Below, in pieces: positions 37,474-46,658 of a DNA stretch of 64,000 nucleotides. Positions within the stretch are counted from its first letter, which is position 1. Every line of letters starts with the position of its first letter. The position numbers were made by a program, and so were the translations under genes. Origin of the DNA: Rubrivivax sp. (GTDB lineage Bacteria > Pseudomonadota > Gammaproteobacteria > Burkholderiales > Burkholderiaceae_C); contig JALHPF010000013.1 of NCBI GenBank assembly GCA_022842595.1, forward strand, positions 1 to 64,000, read 5' to 3'. The notes under the pieces were generated by a model, which made no database searches, was not told the DNA's origin, and was given only the letters and a program-made list of their open reading frames with translations.

Positions 37474-38829
37474 ATGCAAGCTCCCTCGACTGTGCCAGCG
37501 TGTTGGCGCCGCATCGCCTTCCTGCTCTGCGCCGTGCTGATCTGCGCGCCGCTGCGCGCGGCAGAGCTGCCGCTGCTCCACTCGCATGCCGGCGATGCCA
37601 GCGTGCGCGCGCCCCTGGTCATCGTTGCGGTCGACGACGCCTGGCGCGCCGCGCTGCCGCGTGACGCCAAGTTGGCCACCCAGGCTTATCTCGACCGCCT
37701 GCCCAAGGAGGCGGTGCAGCGCTCCAACGACTACGACGAGGGTGGCTACTGGCTGCAGCTCTGGGAGGCGCTGATCGTTCTGGCGATCGCCGGGCTGCTG
37801 CTGCAGGGGCGGCGCTCTGCGCGGCTGCGCGACTGGGCGCAGCGTGTCGGTCGCTATGCCTTGCTGCGCGACGGCCTCTACGGCGGCGTCTACGGCCTGG
37901 TCGCCGGCCTGCTGATGCTGCCCTTGAACTTCTACCAGGGCTACTGGCGCGAGCATGGCTATGGCATGTCGACGCAGGACCATGCCGATTGGTGGCTGGA
38001 TTGGGCCGTTGGACTGGGCGTCGAGGTCGTCGGCACGATGCTCGCGGTGGCGCTGCTCTACGCGGTGTTCCGCCGTGCCGGCGAGCGCTGGTGGTTGTGG
38101 GGGGCGGCCGCCTGCTCGGTCTTGCTGGCCTTGCTGCTGCTCGTCAGCCCGGTGCTGATCGACCCGCTGTTCAACACCTACAAGCCGCTGGAACCGGGCC
38201 CCGTGCGGAGTGCCGTGTTGACAATGGCGCATGCCACCGGCGTACCGGCCGACGAGGTCTATGCCTTCGACGCCTCGCGCCAGACCAAGCGCGTCAGCGC
38301 CAACGTCAGCGGCTTGGGGAGCACGGCGGCGATCCGCCTCAACGACAACCTCTTGAGCCGCACCTCGCTGCCCGAGATCCGCGCGGTGATGGCCCATGAG
38401 CTCGGCCACTACGTGCTCAACCACGGGCCCAAGATGCTGATGCAGTTCGGCCTGCTGATTCTCTTCGGTCTGCTGTTCTGCCACTGGGCGATGCGCCGCC
38501 TGTTCGCGCGCTACGGCACTCGCTGGGGTACGCAGTCCGTCGCCGACGTGGCCAGCCTGCCCTTGCTGACCGCGGTGTTCTCGGTCTTCATGCTGGCGGC
38601 CACGCCGGTCTTCAACACAATCATCCGCACGCAGGAGATCGAGGCCGATCGCTTCGGCCTGAACTTGGCCCGCGAGCCGCATGGCTTTGCCGAGGTGATG
38701 CTCAAGCTCTCGGACTACCGCAAGCCCGATCCGGGCGCCGTCGAGGAGTTCGTGTTCTTCCACCACCCGAGCGCGCGGCACCGCATCCACGACGCAATGC
38801 GTTGGCGGGAGGCAATGGGCACGCCCTGA
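37474..38829 (+). CDS. M48 family (Ste24-like) membrane metalloprotease
   Basis: A 451-residue zinc protease. After a signal or first helix (FLLCAVLICAPLRAAELPLL) come several membrane segments typical of Ste24p. The catalytic block MAHELGHYVLNHGP holds HEXXH, and the third ligand is the Glu in QEIEADRFGLNLARE. Also visible are LSPVLIDPLFNTYKPLE-like (VSPVLIDPLFNTYK) and FDASRQTKRVSANVSGLGST. The enzymes act on membrane or periplasmic proteins; a CAAX substrate is unlikely in bacteria. The ATG at 37474 is chosen because the upstream frame crosses the 103-bp repeat flank. Confidence 0.9.
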   Translation: MQAPSTVPACWRRIAFLLCAVLICAPLRAAELPLLHSHAGDASVRAPLVIVAVDDAWRAALPRDAKLATQAYLDRLPKEAVQRSNDYDEGGYWLQLWEALIVLAIAGLLLQGRRSARLRDWAQRVGRYALLRDGLYGGVYGLVAGLLMLPLNFYQGYWREHGYGMSTQDHADWWLDWAVGLGVEVVGTMLAVALLYAVFRRAGERWWLWGAAACSVLLALLLLVSPVLIDPLFNTYKPLEPGPVRSAVLTMAHATGVPADEVYAFDASRQTKRVSANVSGLGSTAAIRLNDNLLSRTSLPEIRAVMAHELGHYVLNHGPKMLMQFGLLILFGLLFCHWAMRRLFARYGTRWGTQSVADVASLPLLTAVFSVFMLAATPVFNTIIRTQEIEADRFGLNLAREPHGFAEVMLKLSDYRKPDPGAVEEFVFFHHPSARHRIHDAMRWREAMGTP

Positions 38830-39258
38830 CCTGAGCCAGGCCCAGTGGGTCGAGTGCCGCCTGCCGGCTTGCGTTGCCAAGCGACCGGTTGTTGCCAGGT
38901 TCCCGACCTTCGTTTTGCTTCGATCGACGGTTCCTTCTTGGCCGACCGCCGCAGGCCACGAACGGCAGCTTCGTAGATGCGGAACGCGAAGGATCTGGAC
39001 CGGTCGTCGGACAGCTTCGGAGCGCGTCGATGGGCTGGTATGGGTCGACTACTGCCGGCCGTGGACGTCAGCTATCCGGTGGCTTAAGTTGTGGGACAGC
39101 TTTACGGTTCAGCGATCGGTCTCGCGTCAGGCAGCCCGCGACCCTGACCTGCCGCTCACTGGCCTGAACTGGTCGGGGGAAAGCAGTCGCTCGCGTGGGT
39201 GTTTCGCTGAAGGCTGTCGGGCCGGACCACACAGCGTGGAAACCGCCGTTGCCAGCCG
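38830..39258. other. Gene-free stretch with 103-bp repeat
   Basis: 430 bases between the M48 gene and a transposase remnant. The 103-bp repeat copy is at 39042-39144; the rest is degenerate repeat-like sequence. Confidence 0.55.
39042..39144 (+). repeat. 103-bp MITE-like repeat, copy 3
   Basis: The first 45 bases are almost identical to the copy at 37131 (GGGTCGACTACTGCCGGCCG start). The second half is more diverged but still ends CGACCC at the same length. Confidence 0.7.
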
Positions 39259-39552
39259 CTACATGAACTCCAGCGGCAGTATCACCAAGTGGGTGGTGCT
39301 GTCGCGCCAGGCTGTCTTGAGCTTGAGCACCACCTGCCCGGCGGCGTTGGTCTGCACGCGTTCGTTGGCCAGCGCCGGGCGGGTGATGGTGCGGCACAGT
39401 TGCTCCAGCGCCCGCCGGTCGTCGGCGCTGCTGCGCACGGCGGCGTGCAGGCTGAACCCGTCGATGTCGGCGCACAGCGTCTGCTTGAAGTCTGTCTCCC
39501 ATGGCATCGCGCCCTGGAACGTCAGCACTTTCTGGCCGGCGCGGGGGCCGAA
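39259..39552 (-). pseudogene. IS91-type transposase, central fragment
   Basis: About 98 residues: FGPRAGQKVLTFQGAMPWET, LCADIDGFSLHAAVRSSADD, RALEQLCRTITRPALANERV, VLKLKTAWRDSTTHLVILPL, EFM then TAG. This is the middle of the rolling-circle (Y2) IS91-family transposase, directly before the C-terminal part. Both ends are lost. Its left flank abuts a broken oxygenase gene. Confidence 0.85.
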
Positions 39553-39555
39553 GGG

Positions 39556-40042
39556 TCCAGAACGCCGGCCGGCACGGGTTCCAGTACTACTACGAGAACA
39601 TCAGGGTGCCTGAACGCCCCGACGCAATGGCTGCGCCGGACGGCGACGACCCGTTGTCGTGCTTTGCCCGCTTCATGAAATCCGAACCGGTGCTGGACCT
39701 TGCGCGCCACTGGGTGGGCAATTCGCGCTTGGCGTTCGCGGACTGCCAGGCCACCTGCTACAGACCGGGCCACTTTCTCACCACCCATGACGACGGCGTT
39801 GCCGCAAGCAGCGCCTGGCTGCCTCTGTCTTCAACCTCACCCAGGGCTGGCGGGCCGAGTGGGGCGGGCTGCTGAACTTTGCCGCCGATCCGCTGCACAT
39901 CGCCGAGGCCTGGGTACCGAGCTTCAACGTGCTGAACATCCTGCGCGGTCCCCAGCCATACTTCGTCAGCATGGTGACGGGCCTGGCGCCGCCCGAGGCC
40001 CGCCGCCTGTCGGTGACCGGCTGGTTCCGCGCGGCCGGCTGA
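39556..40042 (+). pseudogene. 2OG-Fe(II) oxygenase, N-truncated and frameshifted
   Basis: One frame reads FQYYYENIRVPERPDAMAAP, FARFMKSEPVLDLARHWVGN and YRPGHFLTTHDDGVA, with the iron-binding HXD. After a one-base loss near 39803 a second frame continues KQRLAASVFNLTQGWRAEWG, GLLNFAADPLHIAEAWVPSF, LRGPQPYFVSMVTG and SVTGWFRAAG to TGA at 40042. The whole is a prolyl-hydroxylase-like dioxygenase. Its N-terminus has been replaced by the IS91 fragment. Confidence 0.82.
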
Positions 40043-40065
40043 GGCCCGGCCGCTGCTCGCCGGCC

Positions 40066-41994
40066 TTACCCGGCGGCGTGTTCCAGGCGCGCCTTGACAA
40101 AGCCGCTGGCCCCGTAGCGCGTCACCTGCCGGTAGTACCGTTCGCTCAGCCGCGCCACCATGGCGCCGTAGTCGTCCACGAGTTCGGGCCGGATGTTGAA
40201 GTGGTCGTAATTGACCACCACGTCCACCCGCTCGCCCAGTGGCGCCACTTTCTCGATCACCGCGGCCTCGATCTCGTCGATGTCCGCCGCCGACTTCACC
40301 TCCAGGCCTTCGAAGTCGATGAAGAGCATGCGTCGCGCGTCATCGAGCGCCAGCCGCTCGGACAGGGGCACCGCCAGCATGCGGCTACGCAGGTCCATCG
40401 TGGCTTCGGCAAACAGCCTCGCGTCCATCAAGCGCAGTTGCGGGCTCACCGCGGGCGCGAAGTCCATCTGCGCCAGGATGTCGCGTTGCAGGTCCACGCC
40501 CGGCGCGATCTCGACCAGTTCGATCCCGCCTTCGACCAGCCGGAACACGCAGCGCTCGGTGATGTAGAGCACCCGCTGGCCGTTCTGGCGCGCGATGCGG
40601 CCGCTGAAGGTGCGGTGTTCCACCTCGTCCACGAACTTGCGGGTGCGGCCTTCGCGCTCGATGTGCAGCTGGCCGCCGGCCACGCGCAACTGCAGGTCGT
40701 CGGTGGTGAAGGTGCCGACGAACACCACCTCGCGCGCCGCTTGGCTGATGTTGATGAAGCCGCCGGCGCCGGCCAGCCGGGGGCCGAACTTGCTGACGTT
40801 GAGGTTGCCTTCCCGGTCGGCCTGCGCCAGCCCCAGTACCGCCAGGTCGAGGCCGCCGCCGTCGTAGAAGTCGAACTGGCTGGGTTGGTCGATGATGGCC
40901 TGGGTATTGATGGCGGCGCCGAAGTTCAGGCCCGAGGCCGGGATGCCGCCGATCACGCCCGGCTCGGCGGTGAGCGTCAGCAGGTCGAACACCTTTTCCT
41001 CGGCGGCCACGTCGGCCACGCCTTCGGGCATGCCGATGCCCAGGTTCACCACCATGTTGCGGCGCAGCTCCAGCGCCGCCCGGCGGGCGATCAGCTTGCG
41101 CTCGCACAGGGCCATGACGGGCAAGCTGTTCATCGGGACGCGCAGTTCGCCGGCGAAGGCGGCGCTATAGGCGGTGACGAAAGTCTGCATGTGATGCTCG
41201 GACTTCTCGGCCAGCACCACGCAGTCCACCAGCACACCGGGCACCTTCACCTGGCGCGGGTTGAGCGAGCCCCGCTCGGCGATGCGTTCTACCTGGGCGA
41301 TGACGATGCCGCCGCTGTTGTGCGCGGCCATCGCGATGGCCAGGGCTTCCAGCGTCAGGGCCTCGCGCTCCATCGTCAGGTTGCCGTCGGGGTCGGCGGT
41401 GGTCGCGCGGATGATGCCGACGTTGATCGGGAAGGCCTTGTAGAACAGTACCTCCTCGCCATCGATCTCCATCAGGCGCACCAGGTCCGCCGTGGTGTTG
41501 GCGTTGATCTTTCCGCCCCCCAGCCGGGGGTCGACGAAGGTGCCCAGGCCGACGCGGCTGAGGGTGCCCGGCTTGCCCGCGGCGATGTCGCGGAACAGGT
41601 GCGAGATCACGCCTTGCGGCAGGTTGTAGGCCTCGATCAGGCCGGCCACGGCCAGTATCTGCAGCTTGGGCACCAGGCCCCAGTGGCCGCCCACCACGCG
41701 CCGCACCAGGCCCGGATGCCCCCAATGGTTCAGGCCACGTTCCTTGCCGTCACCCTGGCCGGCCGCGTAGACCAGTGTCAGCCCCTGCGGCGAGCCGCTG
41801 CCCGTTTCGGCCTGGGTGGCCAGGAAGCGCTCTTCCAGCGCCACGGCGATGCCTTCGGCGAAGCCGATGCCGACGAAGCCGCCGGTGGCCACGGTGTCGC
41901 CATCGTGGATCAGGCGCACGGCCTGCGCCGCACTGACGATCTTGTCCGGGCGCACTGCGCCGGTGTTGCGATGGTGGTGGGGATGGATGTGCAT
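40066..41994 (-). CDS. Acyl-CoA:acetate/propionate CoA-transferase
   Basis: A 642-residue single-chain class I CoA-transferase carrying both alpha-like and beta-like halves. Alpha marks: [60 protein letters not shown]. Beta marks: [20 protein letters not shown] and the catalytic Glu region [20 protein letters not shown]. Further on, [20 protein letters not shown]. It is close to propionate CoA-transferase/YdiF and moves CoA between short-chain acids. A strong ribosome site (AGGAG, five bases) supports the ATG at 41994; the His-rich N-terminus ([10 protein letters not shown]) is unusual. Confidence 0.92.
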   Translation of the reverse strand: MHIHPHHHRNTGAVRPDKIVSAAQAVRLIHDGDTVATGGFVGIGFAEGIAVALEERFLATQAETGSGSPQGLTLVYAAGQGDGKERGLNHWGHPGLVRRVVGGHWGLVPKLQILAVAGLIEAYNLPQGVISHLFRDIAAGKPGTLSRVGLGTFVDPRLGGGKINANTTADLVRLMEIDGEEVLFYKAFPINVGIIRATTADPDGNLTMEREALTLEALAIAMAAHNSGGIVIAQVERIAERGSLNPRQVKVPGVLVDCVVLAEKSEHHMQTFVTAYSAAFAGELRVPMNSLPVMALCERKLIARRAALELRRNMVVNLGIGMPEGVADVAAEEKVFDLLTLTAEPGVIGGIPASGLNFGAAINTQAIIDQPSQFDFYDGGGLDLAVLGLAQADREGNLNVSKFGPRLAGAGGFINISQAAREVVFVGTFTTDDLQLRVAGGQLHIEREGRTRKFVDEVEHRTFSGRIARQNGQRVLYITERCVFRLVEGGIELVEIAPGVDLQRDILAQMDFAPAVSPQLRLMDARLFAEATMDLRSRMLAVPLSERLALDDARRMLFIDFEGLEVKSAADIDEIEAAVIEKVAPLGERVDVVVNYDHFNIRPELVDDYGAMVARLSERYYRQVTRYGASGFVKARLEHAAG

Positions 41995-42453
41995 GGCGGC
42001 TCCTGCATCGGGCGCAGCCGATTGTGTGGCACGCCGCGGCAGCTGCGGCAGCAGAGCGGCGGACAGGCGAGGAGCCAGGGTCCGTGACTTCTGCGGGTCA
42101 CCGCCCCAGGCGAGCGGCCCGTGCGGACCGCTCGCGTCAGCGCTGCGCCAACAGGGCGGACTCGGCGCCCGTGCGAAGCGCCAGCAAGCGCTCGAACCTG
42201 TCTTTGGATGCAGGCTGCGATCTGTGGGGCGTAGACGACCCACAGATCCGGTGCGTCGCGAATTCGAACGCTGCGGCAGCGTCAGCGCCACGGCACGTGC
42301 ACTGAGCATCAGCCGCACCACGGTCTATCGCCATTTGCGTGTGGGCGGGGACCTGAGGGCCTGAGCCCTGGCAGCGGGCTGGCGCCCCTGCCTGTCCGGT
42401 CGGATGCGCTTGCAGAGTCTCTGGGAATGCCGGCCCGTGGAACACTCCGGCGG
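41995..42453. other. Gene-free stretch with a 58-bp repeat and a possible HTH fragment
   Basis: It holds the first copy of a 58-bp direct repeat (42186-42243). Just after it a plus-strand frame reads [20 protein letters not shown] then TVYRHLR before a stop. This looks like a helix-turn-helix remnant, perhaps of a transposase or repressor, but it is too short to assign. Confidence 0.5.
42186..42243 (+). repeat. 58-bp direct repeat, copy 1
   Basis: It begins AAGCGCTCGAACCTGTCTTT. It matches 44697-44754 at 53 of 58 positions in the same orientation. The two copies bracket the thioredoxin-like and antiporter genes. Confidence 0.85.
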
Positions 42454-42909
42454 ATGGACACGCCTGCCACCCCCCGCCGCCTGTCCGATGCCGGACCGCG
42501 CTGGCGCAAGCCTCTGCTGATCGCGGCCGGCCTGCTGGGCGCCGGCAGCTTCATCTGGAGCCAGCTGCCCGACGGCAGCTATTCGACCGAGCTCTCGAAG
42601 ATCGGCGCCGGCCGGCCGGCGGTGGTCCTGACGCTGGACCCCAACTTCGTCACGGGCAATGAAGTCATGGAGATGCTCAATGCCATCCGCCCCGATTACG
42701 AGGCACGGGTGAGCTTCAAGGTCGCCCACCTGGCTTCCCCCGAGGCCCGAGGCTTTGCCATTCGTCACGATGCCGGCGACGGCACGGTGCTGCTGTTCGG
42801 CGCCGACGGCAGCACGCTGGCGGTGCTGCACCAGCCGCGCAGCACCGAGGTCCTGCGCCAGGCCGTGCAGCAGGCTTTCGGACCCGAGGGCGCGCCTAAG
42901 CCCCCTTGA
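42454..42909 (+). CDS. Membrane-anchored protein with thioredoxin-like pattern
   Basis: A 151-residue protein. A single N-terminal helix (PLLIAAGLLGAGSFIWSQLP) anchors a small domain with alternating beta and helix segments (AVVLTLDPNFVTGNEVMEML, RGFAIRHDAGDGTVLLFGAD, STLAVLHQPRSTEVLRQAVQ). The ending resembles a thioredoxin fold but there is no CXXC. The gene could start at 42427 or 42454. It converges on the antiporter gene, overlapping it by 14 bases. The function is unknown. Confidence 0.6.
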   Translation: MDTPATPRRLSDAGPRWRKPLLIAAGLLGAGSFIWSQLPDGSYSTELSKIGAGRPAVVLTLDPNFVTGNEVMEMLNAIRPDYEARVSFKVAHLASPEARGFAIRHDAGDGTVLLFGADGSTLAVLHQPRSTEVLRQAVQQAFGPEGAPKPP

Positions 42910-44494
42910 CAGCGCCGGCCAGGCGCGTCGCCCCGGCGAGCGCGTCGTCCGCGAAGGCTGTGCCGGCTTCGTCGTAGATGTGGAAGACCGCGTCTGCGCC
43001 CAGTTCGCGCAGCACCTCGACTTCCTCGGGGTAGTCGACGATCGCGGCGATGTGGCCGGCGAACGCGCGCTTGCGGAGTTGCTTGAGGGCGTAGACGTTG
43101 CCCGCGTGCCCCGGCATGGCCAGCAGCACCAGACCCACGCAGTCGGTGATGACGAGCTTGTCCCAGAAGTCGGAGTCCACCGCGTCGCCTTCGATCACAC
43201 GACGGCGCGCAGCCTGGTGCGGCGCCAGCTTGGCGGCATCGTTGTCGACGCCCAGCACCCGCAGGCCATGCGCTTCGGTCAGGCGCAGGAAGGCCCCGCT
43301 GCCGATCTGCCCCAGCCCCAGCACGACGGCGTCGACCTGCTCGATCGCCACCGGTCGGTCCGCTGCCATCAGTGTGCTGGATTCGAGACCTGCCAGCGGC
43401 TTCTTCAGCCGGGCGTAGATGCGCTCGCTGGCGGCGTTCAGCGGCGCGGCCAGCACGAAGCTGCCGGCCAGTGCCAGCGAGATGACGACCAGCCAGGCGT
43501 CCGACACCAGGCCCGAGGTGGCCGCAATCGCCGCCACGATGAGGCCGAATTCAGAGTAATTCGTCAATGACAGCGTCGCAAGCACGCCGCTGCGTGTGCG
43601 CAGCCGAAAGCGCATCAGCACCAGGTAGTACAGCGCGCTCTTGAGCGGCAGGATCAGCAACAGCACCAGCGCCATCAGCAACATGGCCAGGTTGGGCAGG
43701 GCGCCCAGCCCGACGCTGAGGAAGAAGCCCACCAGGAACAGCTCCTTCAGGTGGAACAGCGACTTGGCCAGCCCGGCGGTGGCAGGGTGCGACGCCAGCA
43801 TCATGCCCACGATCAGTGCCCCCAGGTCGCCCTTCACACCCACGGCCTCGAACAGGCCGTAACCCACCACCAGCGCCAGAAAGGCGCCGTACAGCACCTG
43901 CAGGTCGCCATGGCCGACGCGGTCCAGCAGCACCTTCAGCAGCCTGGCCGCCGGCCACAGCAGCACCAGCCCCAGCGCCCAGACGCTGGGCAGGTTGCCG
44001 CTGCTGGCGCTGAGGAAGATCACCGCGAACACGTCCTGCATCACGAGGATGCCGATCGCCACCCGGCCGTACAGCGAGCCCAGTTCGCTGCGCTCTTCCA
44101 GCACCTTGACCGCGAAAACCGTGCTGGAAAAGCTCAGCGCGAAGCCGAGCAGCACCATGGCCGTCCAGCCAAGGTCGGCAGCCAAGGCCAGACCCAGTGT
44201 CTTCAGCACGAACAGGGCCCCGGCCAGCAGCAGCGTCGAGCCCACGATGTGCAACGTGGCGGCACCCCAGACTTCGACGCGCATCAGGGTGCGGATGTCC
44301 AGCTTCAGCCCGATCGTGAAGAGCAGCAGGGTGACACCCAGGTTGGCGATCGTGTCGAGCGTCGGGCTGCGTTCGAATCCCAATGCATTCAGGCCGAAGC
44401 CCGCTGCCAGGAAGCCCAGCAGCGGCGGCAGCCGCAGCAGGTGCGCAGCCAGTCCGGCGGCAAATGCCACCGCGATCATCAAAGGCTCGATCAC
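42896..44494 (-). CDS. CPA2 monovalent cation:proton antiporter (KefB/YbaL-like)
   Basis: A 532-residue transporter. Residues 1-370 form 12 or more helices with the family blocks GVTLLLFTIGLKLDIRTLMR, LLGFALSFSSTVFAVKVLEE, VAIGILVMQDVFAVIFLSAS and LTNYSEFGLIVAAI. Residues about 395-510 are a TrkA-N/Rossmann NAD-binding domain (VVLGLGQIGSGAFLRLTEAH, VIEGDAVDSDFWDKLVITDC). It should exchange K+ or Na+ for H+ at the inner membrane under nucleotide control. It lies between the two 58-bp direct repeats. Confidence 0.92.
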   Translation of the reverse strand: MIEPLMIAVAFAAGLAAHLLRLPPLLGFLAAGFGLNALGFERSPTLDTIANLGVTLLLFTIGLKLDIRTLMRVEVWGAATLHIVGSTLLLAGALFVLKTLGLALAADLGWTAMVLLGFALSFSSTVFAVKVLEERSELGSLYGRVAIGILVMQDVFAVIFLSASSGNLPSVWALGLVLLWPAARLLKVLLDRVGHGDLQVLYGAFLALVVGYGLFEAVGVKGDLGALIVGMMLASHPATAGLAKSLFHLKELFLVGFFLSVGLGALPNLAMLLMALVLLLILPLKSALYYLVLMRFRLRTRSGVLATLSLTNYSEFGLIVAAIAATSGLVSDAWLVVISLALAGSFVLAAPLNAASERIYARLKKPLAGLESSTLMAADRPVAIEQVDAVVLGLGQIGSGAFLRLTEAHGLRVLGVDNDAAKLAPHQAARRRVIEGDAVDSDFWDKLVITDCVGLVLLAMPGHAGNVYALKQLRKRAFAGHIAAIVDYPEEVEVLRELGADAVFHIYDEAGTAFADDALAGATRLAGAVKGA

Positions 44495-44896
44495 CGGCCT
44501 GTCCTTCTGGGTGGGGCATCGTTACCGGAAACTAGAGGACGATGCTACCGGCGTAAAAACACCCCCACGGCCAGGCCGGCAGTCGGTGTTGGCGGCTTGC
44601 CTGCGCGGCCGGCTGGAGGATGGGCTTTTCAAACGCCCTTTTTCCTCCCCGACGGCACCCCGAACACGGCAGCACAGGGGCGGAACGCAGCGCCCGAAGC
44701 GCTCGAACCTGTCTTTGGATGCATGTGGCGATCTGTTGGGCGTAGACGGCCCACCCGACCATCGTCCTTCCGGGCGCTGCCTACGGGTTACCCCTGGTCG
44801 CCAGGCCGTTTCCATCGGTCCCGTAGCCACCGAGACGCCGCCGACACCAGCGGCCCTGCGGGCCGGGCCGCTTGAACAGTGGGGGGGTCGGAATCG
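44495..44896. other. Spacer with 58-bp repeat copy 2
   Basis: 400 bases between the antiporter gene and a transposase remnant. The 58-bp repeat is at 44697-44754. No gene is seen. Confidence 0.55.
44697..44754 (+). repeat. 58-bp direct repeat, copy 2
   Basis: Same orientation and length as 42186-42243, five differences. It lies 143 bases beyond the stop of the IS91-type transposase remnant, so it might be an end of that element. Confidence 0.85.
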
Positions 44897-45094
44897 TCAA
44901 GCCGCCTGCAGCGCTTGACTTCGGGCCGGCGCACGGGGCCGTGCACGCGCCTGCAACCCCAAGTGCGTGAGGATCTTCTCGATCACCGGCGCCTCCAGGG
45001 TGGCCGCAATGACATTCAGCTTGCTGCCGCAGTTCGAGCAGTCCGCCAAGTCGATCCCGAACAGGCGCCTGAGCAGCTTGGCCCAACGCATCAA
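44897..45094 (-). pseudogene. IS91-type transposase, C-terminal fragment
   Basis: The final 65 residues of an IS91-family transposase: MRWAKLLRRLFGIDLADCSN, CGSKLNVIAATLEAPVIEKI, LTHLGLQARARPRAPARSQA, ending LQAA. The CXXC zinc pair and KILTHLGLQ ending are diagnostic. The catalytic tyrosine part is missing. It represents a different part of the protein from the fragments at 39259 and 52634. Confidence 0.85.
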
Positions 45095-45114
45095 CCAAGT
45101 TTGTCCGGAACCGG

Positions 45115-45194
45115 CCGTCCAGCAATGCCCGCTTCTGGCCGATGCCGGGTCCTCCGTCAGACGAGTTTGACGCCACTTTGCTGACGTTCAAGAC
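45115..45194 (-). repeat. Dispersed repeat block
   Basis: On the minus strand it reads GTCTTGAACGTCAGCAAAGT followed by GGCGTC, matching 32641-32720. It lies directly before the IS91 C-terminal remnant. Confidence 0.65.
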
Positions 45195-45308
45195 GGTATC
45201 CAGACTGGCCGCATCGAGGCGAGCAGTTCCGGGAGGCGGCCGTCGGAGGTCGGCCACAACCGGTCCTTCTCGACGCGCTCTCAAGTCCTGCAAAGGAGCA
45301 CCTACGTG

Positions 45309-45365
45309 CGACAGGATTCAGGCGACGAATCTGAAGCCCTCGTTGGCTCGACTCGACCAAGTGCG
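45309..45365 (+). repeat. Dispersed repeat block
   Basis: It shares GGCGACGAATCTGAA and TGGCTCGACTCGACCA with 32753-32809, and more weakly with 35579-35635. Confidence 0.65.
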
Positions 45366-45481
45366 GACTTTGGCGTCGGGTTTTAGATCTCTTTAGGACG
45401 CGCCGGATCGCGGTGGGCAGCATGCCTGCATCGACGTTCAAGCGCCCGCTGCGGGCGCTGCCACCCCCGAGGACCGCGACC

Positions 45482-45952
45482 ATGACCTACCTGCGCCTGC
45501 CCCTGCTCACCCACCTCGTTGCACTCTGTGCGTGTCTGTCCGCTGTCTACGCCATGGCGGCCCCTGCCACGGCGCGCCAGATGCCGATCGACATCGTCAC
45601 GCCGCTGATTGCCGACGACGGCAGCGCCTACCCCGGCGCGCATCGCGAGCCTGCTGCGGAGGCCGCGGCGGGAGGCCCGGCGCCCGGATGGGCCACGCAG
45701 GCGCAGCGCAATCAGCTGCTGCAGCTCCATCCGAGCCGTGTGGTACAGCTGCGCGCGACCGGTGGCGACATGGCCCTGCAGCAGACCCCAGCACGCGATG
45801 CCTGGGTGTTCGTGGACGGGCAAGGCGAAGACGCTGTCCGCCTGGCCCGCCGCCTCGCCGGCGCAGGCATCGAACGGGTGTGGGTGGTGTTGCACGAGCG
45901 CGTGGCCGCCCCGGCCCAGGCCGCGCAAGCCGCCCGCAGCAGCCAGCCGTGA
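45482..45952 (+). CDS. Exported rhodanese-like protein of unknown role
   Basis: A 156-residue protein with a signal peptide (LPLLTHLVALCACLSAVYAM, cut near AAPA). The mature part has a middle Ala-rich linker and a C-terminal half (DAWVFVDGQGEDAVRLARRL, AGAGIERVWVVLHERV) that looks like the end of a rhodanese domain, where GHRSXXAAXXL is replaced by a Cys-free loop. No sulfurtransferase activity is expected. GAGGA stands seven bases before the ATG. Its stop overlaps the GTG start of the next gene by three bases. Confidence 0.6.
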   Translation: MTYLRLPLLTHLVALCACLSAVYAMAAPATARQMPIDIVTPLIADDGSAYPGAHREPAAEAAAGGPAPGWATQAQRNQLLQLHPSRVVQLRATGGDMALQQTPARDAWVFVDGQGEDAVRLARRLAGAGIERVWVVLHERVAAPAQAAQAARSSQP

Positions 45953-46317
45953 GCGCGCGCCTGTTGGACTTGCCGCCGCCAGCCGTCGGCATCGACCCAC
46001 CGCAGCCCGCTTCCGCGAAGAGCGATCGCATGCCATGGCGCACCCACTACCTGACCGGGCTGACCTGGGCCTTCACCCTGCTGAACTCGGCCCGCGTGTT
46101 GTCGTACCTGCCCACGCTGTGGGCCCTGATCCACAGCGGCGACTCCAGCCAGCACTCGCTGTGGACCTGGGGCATGTGGGTCGGTGCCAACGTGACGATG
46201 GCCGCCTGGTTGTACGAGCAGCAGGGCCAGCGCTGGAACCGCGCCGTCGCCGTCAACCTCGTCAACGCCTCGATGTGCGCGTCGGTCTTCCTGGTCATCG
46301 CTGCGCTTCGGATGTGA
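45949..46317 (+). CDS. Small three-helix membrane protein
   Basis: A 122-residue protein starting with GTG (GTGA overlap with the upstream gene), or with the ATG at 46030. Three hydrophobic segments are seen: TGLTWAFTLLNSARVLSYLP, LWTWGMWVGANVTMAAWLYE, AVAVNLVNASMCASVFLVIA. I do not recognise a named family. It is cotranscribed with the exported protein before it and the broken membrane gene after it. Confidence 0.6.
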   Translation: MSARLLDLPPPAVGIDPPQPASAKSDRMPWRTHYLTGLTWAFTLLNSARVLSYLPTLWALIHSGDSSQHSLWTWGMWVGANVTMAAWLYEQQGQRWNRAVAVNLVNASMCASVFLVIAALRM

Positions 46318-46330
46318 GGGGGCACCGCGC

Positions 46331-46640
46331 ATGAGCGCTATTGACGCGCAGTTCCTGGGCTGGCTGGCCGCGGTGCTGACGCTGGCCACCTTTATCTGTC
46401 GCGACATGCGCCGCCGCGCCTGCTGGCGCTCGCGGCCAATGCGGCCTTCATCGGCTACGGCGCTGCAGCGCAGCTGTTGCCGGTGCTGATGCTCCACCTG
46501 GCCTTGGTGCTGGTGAACCTGTGGCGGCTGAACCAAGCCTTCCGGCCCGTGTCGCCCGAGGACGCCGCACCTTCGCACACCCTGCGCGCCCGGGCGAGGC
46601 CAGCTCGGTGCCGCCGGCCCCGCAGCTGGCGCGCCGCCGC
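46331..46640 (+). pseudogene. Frameshifted small membrane protein
   Basis: The first frame reads MSAIDAQFLGWLAAVLTLAT and FICRDMRR. A shifted frame continues RLLALAANAAFIGYGAAAQL, LPVLMLHLALVLVNLWRLNQ and AF. Joined, these make a normal three-helix protein of about 80-90 residues. One base is lost or gained near 46415. The second frame has no stop before the convergent regulator gene, so the true 3' end is uncertain. A sequencing error is an alternative to a real frameshift. Confidence 0.55.
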
Positions 46641-46658
46641 ACGCAGCATGCCTTGCAT

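Larger units (their letters stand above)
45095..45481. other. Spacer with two dispersed repeat blocks
   Basis: It contains repeat blocks at 45115-45194 (minus orientation) and 45309-45365 (plus), both shared with 32641-32809. No gene is supported before 45482. Confidence 0.6.

Noticed and set aside
42255..42364. Helix-turn-helix-like frame ([20 protein letters not shown])
   Set aside because: Too short to assign; noted only as a possible remnant.
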